Origin: Hydractinia symbiolongicarpus | Lineage: Eukaryota; Cnidaria; Hydrozoa; Anthoathecata; Hydractiniidae | Assembly: GCF_029227915.1 (NCBI RefSeq) | Contig: NC_079885.1 | Location: 25,111,001 to 25,175,000, forward strand | Direction: 5' to 3' | Length of the DNA stretch: 64,000 nucleotides | Shown here: in pieces, positions 10,813-19,914 of the stretch | How positions within the stretch are numbered: the first letter of the stretch is position 1 | Layout of the letters: the number at the start of each line of letters is the position of its first letter | Made by a program: the position numbers and the translations under genes | Notes under the pieces: generated by a model | What the model was told of the DNA's origin: nothing | Seen by the model: the letters and a program-made list of their open reading frames with translations, nothing else | Databases searched by the model: none

Positions 10813-11244
10813 ATGGTGATGTCGATTGTGAATGCGTTTGCAAGTTTGCATCGTCAGAATGCTGCACATAGAATTGTGTTAAAGGCACGATCTATTGGAC
10901 TGAATGTGTACTATGAAAGGCTAACTGCTGGAGATGGAAACTGTTTTTATCATGCAGTTTTGGAAACAATTTATAAAAATTTTGAACCAAATTTTGCTGG
11001 AACCCATAAAGACTTACGAGTTGCAGTATCAAGTTTTGTGCGTCAACACCGTTATGACGATTTTGTTTTAACCTGGGAAGAAACACACATAAGTGAAAGT
11101 GCTGATGAATCAATTTTGGATCAGTTTAATTTAGGTGTTCATGCAACTGAACTATTTATCCATGCAACTGCAATCATGCTTAATACAGTGATTATTGTTA
11201 CTAAAGCAGACAGTACACCTGAGTATCCTTATAGCATATTTTAG
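10813..11244 (+). pseudogene. OTU-type cysteine protease, N-terminal half, copy B
   Basis: The ATG at 10813 is preferred to the upstream in-frame start at 10702 because the upstream residues are hydrophobic intron-like sequence ending in a splice-acceptor-like TTTAACAG. The catalytic box GDGNCFYHAV (Asp and Cys) is intact. Downstream segments include KDLRVAVSSFV and ATAIMLNTVIIVTK. A TAG at 11242 replaces the Trp codon of copy A, so the His-containing half (HENEHFQSLF, 11300 onward) is read only beyond the stop. OTU proteins cleave ubiquitin; the role in transposition is unknown. Confidence 0.8.
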
Positions 11245-12048
11245 CCATCATTATCTTCTATGGTTATAACGCCTGATTTAAACGAATACACTGGTCGATA
11301 TATTTTGTTGGGCCATGAAAACGAACATTTCCAATCTTTATTCTTTTCTGGTGAAGTACCTTGGCGAAACAAAAATGACAGAATTGGCAAACCTAATAAT
11401 ATAAAACGAACATATGCAGATGTAATCTCTTCAAATTTGCCGCCTATGGCTAAGTCTAGTGGCAGGCTTATTTTGAGTAATTCTGGGCAACGTCAATCAA
11501 AAGTTGTAAGACTAAACAGCATCTTGCCAAGGTTTGACGAAAAAAGCTATAACCCTATAAATTTCACAAATACAACTGAGTATTTAAATCGGGTAAAAGT
11601 CCATACATCGTCAAAACAATTAAAAGAAAATCAACAGGAAATTCATTTTGAAATTACTTCTTCATCTCCAATAAAAAGTAAAAACCAACCTGAAAGTGAA
11701 GTACAGAATAATAAAGCAAACAGCAATGCTAAATCTGACAAAAGAAACAATATTACAAGTGCTTTTGTAGAGTCTAATGTTGATTCTGGTAAACAAGGAA
11801 AGAAAGTTTTAAAAACAATTGGACAAAGTAATATTTTGGAAATGAACAAAGTTGAAGAAAAGCTAAAGCATGAATGTCAAATAAATGGTGTAAACTATTG
11901 CCAGCCGTCTTCTACAGAAAGTAAGGAAAAAAGGAAAGCTAGAAGACGAAAGTTAAAGACAGATATTAAAAAAGCCTCTGTACTGACAGGTGATAGCTCT
12001 GTTAAACTAGAGAACAATTTAGAAAAAAAAAATTTTAACCCTAAATAA
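11245..12048 (+). pseudogene. OTU C-terminal half and basic repeats, copy B
   Basis: Same frame as the previous segment. It starts with the His-box region, then a Ser/Lys-rich linker, then two related units with NYCQPSS/KRKARRRKLK and VGYQQPSS/KRKARRRKLK (the second extends into the next ORF at 12059). The duplicated basic units look like bipartite nuclear-localisation signals. A run of nine A at about 12023-12032 shifts the frame just before the stop. Confidence 0.7.
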
Positions 12049-12058
12049 GGCAGAAGAA

Positions 12059-12884
12059 ATGTTAAAACAGGATTGTAAAGTAAGTGGTGTAGGCTACCAG
12101 CAACCATCCTCTGATGAGAACAAAACAAAAAGAAAGGCTAGGAGAAGAAAATTAAAAAATAATATTCAAGTCCATGATGAAAAAACTAATGATGTGGTAG
12201 GTCAAGGTATTAGTGGCAACCGAAATGTTTATCACATGATCAACAGATTCCAGGAGGGTGAAAATATGCACATTATAAGAACCTGCACAACTTGTAAAGA
12301 GACTAGACCATTTTTTTATGAAACTGAGCCATCTGATTTGTTTCAACACAGAACTGGGCGTATAATTTCAAATTGGAAAATCTTTGCAGATAATAAATGT
12401 TCCCGTTGTCATAGTGAATTTCTTTCACGAAAGAGAAAAGGAGAGTCAAGTTCTGCTGCCAAATTTTCTGGTATACTTTCTGACATACCACACCTTGATT
12501 GTTTAGATTCTATATACCATAATAACATGCATTTCTCAGAGGTTTTTTTTAAAGTCGTTAACGTTCATGGAAACTTTGATGATTCGAAAGATTCAGGTAG
12601 CAATGTATGTTCACTCATTAAAATATGGTATGTTAGCATCAAAAGGTCATGCTGTTGCTATACCACACAATATGAAGATTACAACCTCACTTCCTTTATT
12701 ACCATCAGAAATCAGCATATTATTGTTAAAGAAAAAGAACACTTCTAGTAAACAATACTTTGTGTCACGTACAAAAATTGAGTCAGCATTAAAAGGACTT
12801 GTGTTTGGTTATCCCACATATGGTGACTGGTCTCAGGTTATAATAAGTATAAAGGTCCTAACCATTGTTCAGGAATTAAACTAA
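12059..12884 (+). pseudogene. Zinc region plus DUF6570-like domain, copy B
   Basis: First frame 12059-12748 has CTTCKE and CSRCHSEF zinc pairs. The DUF6570-like part continues in another frame (12567-12884) after a shift in a T run near 12545 (GGTTTTTTTTAAAG). Copy A has three extra bases and other changes there and stays open. The second frame ends at a TAA just before the next segment. Confidence 0.7.
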
Positions 12885-12901
12885 ACGGAAAGTACTTTTT
12901 A

Positions 12902-13321
12902 GTGACACCCAATCCATATTATAGTGATGTCATGATTGAGCAAAACAGATTAGATATTTTGCCAATGGAAAGGAGTGAGATAGAGGGGATTCCAGTAGTA
13001 CATCTTTCTGAAACAAACACTGATGAACAAGATAAAAGCCCTGCAGAAAACCAGTTTGATCAATTAGAATCAAATGAAGAGATAGCATCATGGTCTGGCA
13101 TAGTTACCCCTTTGGCACCACAAGATTTTGATGACAAAATTAAACATATGTTAAAAAAGTTTTTAGGTGATGATCAAGATATGCTAGAGCAAGTTATCAA
13201 ACAAGGAAATATTGCTTCCACTTGCTTTAACCAAAACAATAATGATACTCCTATTAGAGAGTTAAGTACACCTGGTTTTTTCACAATGGCTTACCCTCAG
13301 ATATTTGTTAATGGAACGTGA
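12902..13321 (+). pseudogene. Inter-domain segment before Rep, copy B
   Basis: Identical to 6162-6581. Acidic, with an SETNTDEQDKSPAE stretch, ending in the MAYPQIFVNGT motif that begins the Rep domain. Confidence 0.65.
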
Positions 13322-13958
13322 TATAACAATTAAGCAACTACACCCATTAGACTATTTTGATTGGGTTGAACATATATATTTTACAGGTGATAACAGAGTT
13401 ACAAAACACCCATTTTTAAAATTACATTTGTTAAATCTTGGTTTGCGTAAAAAAGCACTTACTCAAGGTAGTTTTGTTGTTGCTCAGCAACTCAATGATG
13501 CACATTTAACAGTTGAGGAATTACAAAAAAATTTGGAAGAACAGGATGAAAGTGTTCCAAGAAAGATCATCAGTATGTCCGCAAACCTACCAAACACTGA
13601 TACATATTGGAGAGAGCGTAAAAAGGAGTTAGATGCACTATGTTTTTTTATGTTAAAGGAGTTTCAGGTTTTACCTACTTATTTTGACACTAGTAGCTGT
13701 GCCGAGCATCATTGGAAACCACTTCATAAATTATTAATAGAATACTATGCAACAGTGACTCGGACCGATATTGATGAAGTTACAAATAAATTTTATTCTG
13801 ATTCACATTTTAAACATAAATTGATTCATAATAACCTTCACATTGTTACAAAATATTTCAGTGTGAGACATGCTAATTTCTCTAACACAGTGCTCAAAGA
13901 ACTTTTTCAATATTGCGATTTCTGGGGTAGAATAGAATTTGCAAAATCGCGTGGTTAA
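13305..13958 (+). pseudogene. Helitron_like_N (Rep N-terminal part), copy B
   Basis: Same landmarks as copy A, ending FWGRIEFAKSRG before TAA. The invariant stop at the HUH entry in both copies suggests it predates their duplication. Confidence 0.8.
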
Positions 13959-14244
13959 ATGCACAGCCATGATATTTTTTTTCTCCAAAGCTTCATAATA
14001 TGGTCAAATCTATAATGATTAATCATGAGGACGGAATAAGTAAAGAAACCAAGCTATATGAATGCTTACAAACAGACTTTAAAAACACAGATGATGTATT
14101 TTCTCCAAAATTTATATGATGGCGTCCACCTGGTGGAATTGAAGAAACTGTCAATGTAGAAAAAAATGGTTACCAAACAAATTACTATGGGCAAAACCAG
14201 AAGGTTGTGCATTACCTGTTGATGGAACCATTCTTCACAACACG
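13959..14244 (+). pseudogene. Degenerate HUH-to-tyrosine linker, copy B
   Basis: Base-for-base the same as 7219-7504 as far as I can see, including all stops. An unrecognised intron is possible, but no good GT...AG pair restores the frame. Confidence 0.55.
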
Positions 14245-15957
14245 TTGGCTGACATAGATACAACTCAAGGATTGAAAGAATTCCACATTAATTTTGTAAA
14301 CAAAATTTTGTTACACAGATGCAGTTTGTTCTGTTGGCGTAGAAAAACCATTACTATTGTTAATCCAGATAGAACGAAAAGTAAGAAGGTTGTCAAGTAT
14401 TGTAGATTTAACTTCGGAGAATTTGATGACGAAACATATATAACTTCAGGGAAAAACATTCATCCTTATAACCCAGTAATTACTGATGGAGCACATCCAC
14501 GTTATGAAGGACCATCTGATCATCCTAGACTTATACAACATGCAAAGTGTAGACCCATGAGTTGGTTAGCAAACTGTGACACCAAGCCAATTATAGAGCA
14601 AGATTTTATTTCTCTTCTTAAATATGTAGCAGGGTATGCCTGTAAAGGAGCTGCAACAACCACTGATTTAATAACTATTTATAGTAATTTATTAAATACA
14701 TCTGACAGTAATGCATCTGTCCGAAGTATAGCTCAAAGACTATTGTTAAAAACTGTTGGCATGGTTGATACACCAGGATCTGCTGCTGATTTCATTAACA
14801 CTAGATCAAAATTATACCATTTCTCTAGAAAATTCAAAAGGATTGGATTGAGTGGTTATAGAACTTTAAAAATGCAGAATGATTTTAGTGGTACTGTCAC
14901 AAATTCCACACCTTTGGACAAATTTTGTGGAGATGACAGGCGTCAAAATCTCCCTGCAATTACACTTTTTGATTTGGCGAAGATTTGTGATTGTCCTAAA
15001 AGTACAAGATGTGGACAAGACCATGTTCCTGTTTTTACTGGATTACCTATATATCCCAATTGGCCAGTTGAGGAGGATTATGCAAAAGCCCAGTTAATGA
15101 TATTTTCAAAAGGTACATGGAGAAACACAAACGACTTACTTAATGGCCATGACAACTTTACAGATGCTTTTGCAGAGTTCTTAGATTCTGAAGAATGCCC
15201 TGAAGCTTTATTAGAAGTTATGAAATTGGCTAAGGCACATTATGACGAAAAGACATTGAAAAAAGAAAAGTATAAAAATATTCGAAAGTTACAGGTATTG
15301 GAAGATTCAGAATTATCCCAAAGTCAATCGCAGTCAATGTCGTCACAGCAGTCACAAACTGAATATTTGGGTTATGCATTACTTCGTGACATTTTAAGAG
15401 AAAAGAGAGCCCATGCAATTAACCCAGAAGTTGATGATGTAGTTCTGCCAGATGGAGGTACTTTATATAACTGGCATGAGCAAGGCATACAAAAATTACC
15501 CCATTCAGTAGATATTGAGGAGGCTAAAAACTGGGTGAAGAACATGTTAAAGACTTCTGAAAAAAGAGAAATGGAACACAATTCTCAATGCAATCTTCCT
15601 GATGTAAATGTAAGGTTGGTGAATGATAAACAAATGCAAGTGGTTTATTTTCACATTAAACACTTACTATCTGTTGCTGGTAATACAAATTTTAAAACTG
15701 TTCCTCTGCGAGTCATTGTCCAGGGAAGTGCTGGTACAGGAAAAAGTCAAATAATAAAAATTTTAACAAGGTTAGTGCGCAGAGTATTCATATCAAATAG
15801 GTCAGTTTTAAACTTGGCTCTCACAGGTGCTGCAGCTGTACTGCTCCCAGATGGTCATACTATTCACTCTGTAACACCTCTACCTTCTAAAAAAAATCAC
15901 TTGCTTCAGCAGCATTGCATGATTATCCATTGTCTGATTTGCAATTTAGAAAATTAA
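14245..15957 (+). pseudogene. Rep tyrosine region fused to PIF1-like helicase N-terminus, copy B
   Basis: 570 aa, the longest open piece. Residues 115-150 carry KYVAGYACKGA (two catalytic tyrosines). A Ser/Gln-rich hinge (SQSQSQSMSSQQSQ) lies near residue 365. The helicase starts around residue 460, with Walker A GSAGTGKSQIIK near 490 and motif Ia LALTGAAAVLL near 525. PIF1 helicases unwind DNA 5'-3', and in Helitrons drive strand displacement. The frame is lost near 15910 just after HTIHSVTPLPSKK. Confidence 0.85.
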
Positions 15958-16274
15958 TTAAAAATGTATGCGATGATAATAATAATCTTTCTTTGATGTG
16001 TGTCAATGTTGATGAACGAGGTATGATTGGTCAAAATCTTACTGCATGGTGTAGTCAAAGATTTTGTGAAGTTACCGCAAAAGTAGACCATGCCAAGCAA
16101 GTACAAAATAGCTTTGGGTGTATTCCATCTTTAACCTTATTTGGTGATTTATTTCAACTGGAAGCAATAGGGGAAACTGATCTTCATAAATCTCCTTTGC
16201 CAAGTTCCTCTCCAGCAGTACATGCAGGTTTTGCCATATATAGATCTTTTACCCAAGTGGTGGTTTTAGATTAA
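15915..16274 (+). pseudogene. PIF1-like helicase middle part (motifs II-III), copy B
   Basis: Continues the helicase in a shifted frame: FRKLIKNVC, then NVDERGMIG (Walker B, DE present), then IPSLTLFGDLFQLEAIG (motif III, GD.QL). Ends FTQVVVLD at a TAA caused by another shift. Confidence 0.8.
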
Positions 16275-16576
16275 ATCGCATCAGAACGGGAAAAATAACA
16301 CAATTAGACTGGCAAGATATTAACAGAAGAACTTTTGATTCTCTACCAAGTAGTGAGAAGTCTTTTTTCTCAAGTGAAAATGCAATTTGGCTGACAGAGA
16401 CATGGAAAGAAGCTCACAAACATAATAACAGTGTTCTTTCAAAACTAGGTGTCCCTGTTGCAGTTATACCTTCCACTGGTCGAGGAAGACATCATAGTCA
16501 GGACAAGCAAATTGGTCAAATACCAGCTAAATGTATAATTGCTGTTGGGTGTAGAGTTATACAAGAAGTTATATAA
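16262..16576 (+). pseudogene. PIF1-like helicase segment without ATG, copy B
   Basis: Open frame with no start codon, reading LNRIRTGKITQLDW, SENAIWLTETWKEAH and VAVIPSTGRGRHH. It fills the expected gap between motif III and the C-terminal motifs, so it is part of the same broken gene and not a new one. Confidence 0.7.
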
Positions 16577-17225
16577 GAATCAGATAGGTTTGACTGGTTT
16601 GGGATTAAATAATGGAGCAATGGGTACTGTAGTTGCGATTGTTTATAGTGAAGGCTCAAGACCTCCTCAATTTCCAGAAATTAGAGTTGTTGAGTTTCCA
16701 AGATACAAGGGGCCTGTCTGGCTACACTCGCATCCAACTTGGGTACCAGTACCTATTAATGAAGGCAGATGTGATGACAATTGTTGCTCCAGGAGTGGCT
16801 TTCCACTGATACCAGGATATGCCATCACAATTGCTAAATCACAAGGTATGACCATTGGTAAAGGACAAACATGCACCAAAGCTGTTATTAAACTGAGTGA
16901 TGATGTGAAGATGGAAGCTTTAAATTTAGGAATGACATACACGGCTTTCTCTCGTTGTTCGGAAGATGTTGATTGGTGTTTAGCCTCTCCCATTCCATTT
17001 AGTCGGCTTGAATATATAAATAAACATCCACAAATAAAAGCAAGGTTAGAGGAAGAAAAAAGATTGATAGGTTTATCCAATCAAACATGCAATAATTCAT
17101 GTTCACAAATAGAATATATGAGGTTGTTAGAGGAATTGGATAGGTTATGTGATGATGATATCCATGATGCCATATGCAACATTACCCATGGATGTTGTTG
17201 CTGTTTTCACTCTATTTGTGACTAA
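16539..17225 (+). pseudogene. PIF1-like helicase C-terminus, copy B
   Basis: 228 aa. GLNNGAMGTVVAIVY and FPLIPGYAITIAKSQGMTIG (motif V), then LGMTYTAFSRCSEDV (motif VI), are classical. The tail IKARLEEEKRL also fits. It ends with a Cys-rich stretch (HGCCCCFHSICD). No further domain follows, and the element end is near 17230-17270. Confidence 0.85.
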
Positions 17226-17299
17226 AAAGTTTTCTTACAAATGCCTGGAGGATTTAAAATTTTAAAAAAAATCACTGGCAAATTAAAAAGCTTCTTTTA

Positions 17300-18055
17300 T
17301 TATGAGATCCATGAACGTTTTTTTACTACCTAAAAAATCCCATTTTCCAAAAGGGTAAAAAGGTAGTGTTCCTAATAATGCCAGTTCATCAAATTTGTAA
17401 AAAATATTCCACTGGCTGATGGATCTAAATTTGATTTCAATAACAATGATTGCCAGATTGTAAGATCTAATTTTTTTTACTACCTTATATTCCCATTCTC
17501 CAAAAGGGTAAAAAGGTAGTTTTCTGGTAAATTATGCCAGTTTAACAAATTCAATATCTCATATTTGATTTCAATAATATTCTCCAGGTTGTAATCATCT
17601 AATTTTTTAACTACTTCTAAATTCCCATTTTCCAAAAGGGTAAAAAGGTAGTTCTCTGGTAAATTATGCCAGTTGACCAAAAGTTTTTATTGACAGATGG
17701 ATCTAAGGCTTGTTTCATTATCAATAACAGCCAGATTGTGCAAGATCCATAAATGATTTCATTTTTTACTACCTAATTAATTTCCATTTTTAAAAAGGGT
17801 AAAAAGGTAGTTTTCTGGTAAATATTGCCAGTTCAGTAAAAAAAATAATATTTCACCGGCAAATGGATCAAAGTTGATTTTATTAACAATAAACTGCTAG
17901 ATTGTGCAAGATCCATATTTATGAGCCAAATCTTTACTACCAAGTAATTCCCATTTCCCAAAAGGGTAAAAAGGCAGTTTTCTGAATAATGCCGGTTCAA
18001 CAAAAATATTCACCAAAAGTTTAAAATATTTTACTGGCAAATGAATATAAAGATT
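17300..18055 (+). repeat. Tandem array of about 160-bp units with nested palindromes
   Basis: The core AAAAGGGTAAAAAGGTAG begins at 17349, 17502, 17634, 17793 and 17960, so spacings are 153, 132, 159 and 167 bp. Every unit contains inverted arms ACTACCT...AGGTAGT around the core, and most also pair GCCAG with CTGGC and ATGGATC with GATCCAT. Copies are diverged, so the array is old. It begins directly after the Helentron helicase; minisatellites inside or next to Helentrons and their short derivatives are well known. Confidence 0.85.
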
Positions 18056-18089
18056 AATTATGAGAAATAAACTCATAAACGTTGGCAAA

Positions 18090-18390
18090 AAAATGCCGGG
18101 TGGTGGTGGGGCAAAACTGTATCGACGGCTATAAAAATGCCGGGTGGTGGTGGGTCTAAAACTGTATCGACGGCTATAAAAATGCCGGGTGGTGGTGGGT
18201 CCAAAACTGTATTGACGGCTATAAAAATGCCGGGTGGTGGTGGGTCCAAAACTGTATTGACGGCTATAAAAATGCCCGGTGGTGGTGGGTCCAAAACTGT
18301 ATCGACGGCTATAAAAGTGCCGGGTGGTGGTGGGTCCAAAACTGTATTGACGGCTTTAAAAATGCCGGGTGGTGGAGGGTCTAAAACTGT
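18090..18390 (+). repeat. 45-bp minisatellite, about 7 units
   Basis: Unit of 45 bp with the core GCCGGGTGGTGGTGGGTC and AAAACTGTATYGACGGC. The length is a multiple of three, so both strands stay open and would read (MPGGGGSKTVLTAIK)n or (PPPPGIFIAVDTVLD)n; nothing else supports translation. The G-rich strand has GGGTGGTGGTGGG, a possible two-tier quadruplex, in each unit. Confidence 0.9.
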
Positions 18391-18743
18391 TTTATTAAAT
18401 GTTTTATCTATTTTTTCTGTTTTCTAAATTGCTTATAATACTTTTATTTATTTTTTTGCATAGATTGGACTAAGTACTATTAAGATATAAATGTTTTATT
18501 TTCTTTATTTTCCATTTTTGTTACCCAAAACAAGTAAAACATCATTTTTTAGTTGTGTATGTTGTGGTTGCTAACAGAATTTCTTTACATATTTTTTACT
18601 AGAAATTAAGAATTGATAATAACAGGACAATTTTAACCACGTTTTTGCATAAGTAATTTTAATCATCAATTTAGTTATTTAATTTTTAGGTCTATGTCCC
18701 CACCCTGAAATGCACATTGCTAATATTCTTTCTGTGTTATTAG

Positions 18744-19914
18744 ATGGGTAATAGTGAAAGTTGTGACCAGTTGCAGCTCCAGCGCAACCAAATTGATTTG
18801 TTGCAGCGTTTGGAGCTGCAACAACGAAATATGTTAAATCAGCTCATGCAGCTGCAACAACAACAGCAGCTGCATGAGCAGCAATTACAACAGCTGCCAG
18901 CACCACCAGGAGTACCAGCAGTACCAGTACCAGCAGTACCACCAGTACCAGTACCAGCAGTACCACCAGTACCACCAGCAGTACCACCAGTACCAGCAGC
19001 ACCAGAGCAGGATGGTGTAGAGGAGGAGGGGCGTCGGCTCGGTGCTGAAGAAGGTATTTTAATTTGTGTAATAAGAAAATAAATATCTTTTTCCGGTCTA
19101 CATTCTACCGAGTTTTGTTCCGTTTTGATAGCGTATATACCAAGTTTCAATACAGCCTTTCAGTTGTTGCATTAAATTTATCATAATTCTAATAATTCTA
19201 TATATATTTTGTAGTGGAAGAAATTGTAGCACGTGTGCTGGAGGAGCAGCAGCGAGAGCGGCGTGAAAGGCGGCAGGGTATGTTATTTTCAAAATGTGCA
19301 TAAACAGTTGTTGCGGTTTGAGGAAGATGAGGTTGCAGTTCTCGCAAAATAAAATACAGACTTTATGGAGGAAATCATATTGAAATTAGCAGATTTTAGT
19401 TTCATGGATATAAAAGCAATAATTTTTAAATGCATTTTAAAATACCATATAACTATAAAATTAGATCAAGTAAAGTCACTCGTCATCAAATATTAAAATG
19501 AAAAAATTTTTTATTCTACCAATCCGGCTTAATAGAAAAGAAAAATATGGGGTGGAATTTAATGTGACAAATCTGCCAAATTTTCTTTCTGCCAAAAGTT
19601 TCCCCCTTAAAGTTACGAAATAGTTTTTACTTTTTTACTTTTAGTGATCTAGTTTTGAATGCTTTTCATTCCTGTGTTTTGCTGACTCAAAAGTTTCGTT
19701 AATCCTGTAAAACCCGAACCTGTTTTATATATTTAGCTATGTTTATCAAAAGTCACGCATACAGATCGAAGTAAAATCTTCAATGTATGCATTGTCTTGT
19801 ACTGCCTTTTGCAACTTTTTTATGTACTTTTTAGGAAGAAGACGTGGGCCGTATGCCGTAAGAAGGGGTTGGGGCTTAGGCCAGGGCGTGGTGGCAACAA
19901 TTTTTTATTTTTAG
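18744..19914 (+). CDS. Small Q/P-rich coiled-coil protein, three exons
   Basis: Predicted exons are 18744-19053, 19215-19277 and 19835-19914. Donors are AAG|GTATTT and CAGG|GTATGT; acceptors are TTTTGTAG and TTTTTTAG. All junctions are phase 1 and the joined frame is open, giving 150 aa. Residues 8-50 are Gln/Leu-rich (LQLQRNQIDLLQRLELQQ) and likely coiled coil; residues 52-85 are a Pro/Val/Ala repeat. Exon 2 is a charged helix (EEQQRERRERRQ). Exon 3 begins GRRRGPYAVRRG, loosely reminiscent of the Arg-rich stretch before the catalytic part of PIF/Harbinger transposases, but that is a weak resemblance. I do not recognise the family. It is one of very few intact genes in the window. Confidence 0.6.

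Larger units (their letters stand above)
9413..17270 (+). mobile_element. Helentron-type rolling-circle element, copy B (nearly full length)
   Basis: The 5' repeat (GC-rich GCTTCGCGAGC palindromes, C runs at 9665-9708) leads into OTU protease, basic repeats, zinc/DUF6570-like, Rep and PIF1-like helicase segments, ending at 17225. This order matches Helentron/Helitron2-type proteins; OTU domains are already known in animal Helitrons. At least five stops or frame breaks make it inactive (11242, about 12560, 13956, 13959-14244, about 15915, about 16270, about 16560). Tandem arrays follow at the 3' side. Confidence 0.85.

Noticed and set aside
18073-18339. Minus-strand (PPPPGIFIAVDTVLD)n protein
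   Set aside because: Produced by the 45-bp minisatellite; the opposite strand is equally open.
17300-18390. CRISPR-like array
   Set aside because: Regular units, but eukaryotic context, no unique spacers, and diverged units: ordinary tandem repeats.
18839-19150. Antisense Ser/Cys/Gly-rich ORF
   Set aside because: Mirror of the Gln/Pro codon repeats of the sense exon.
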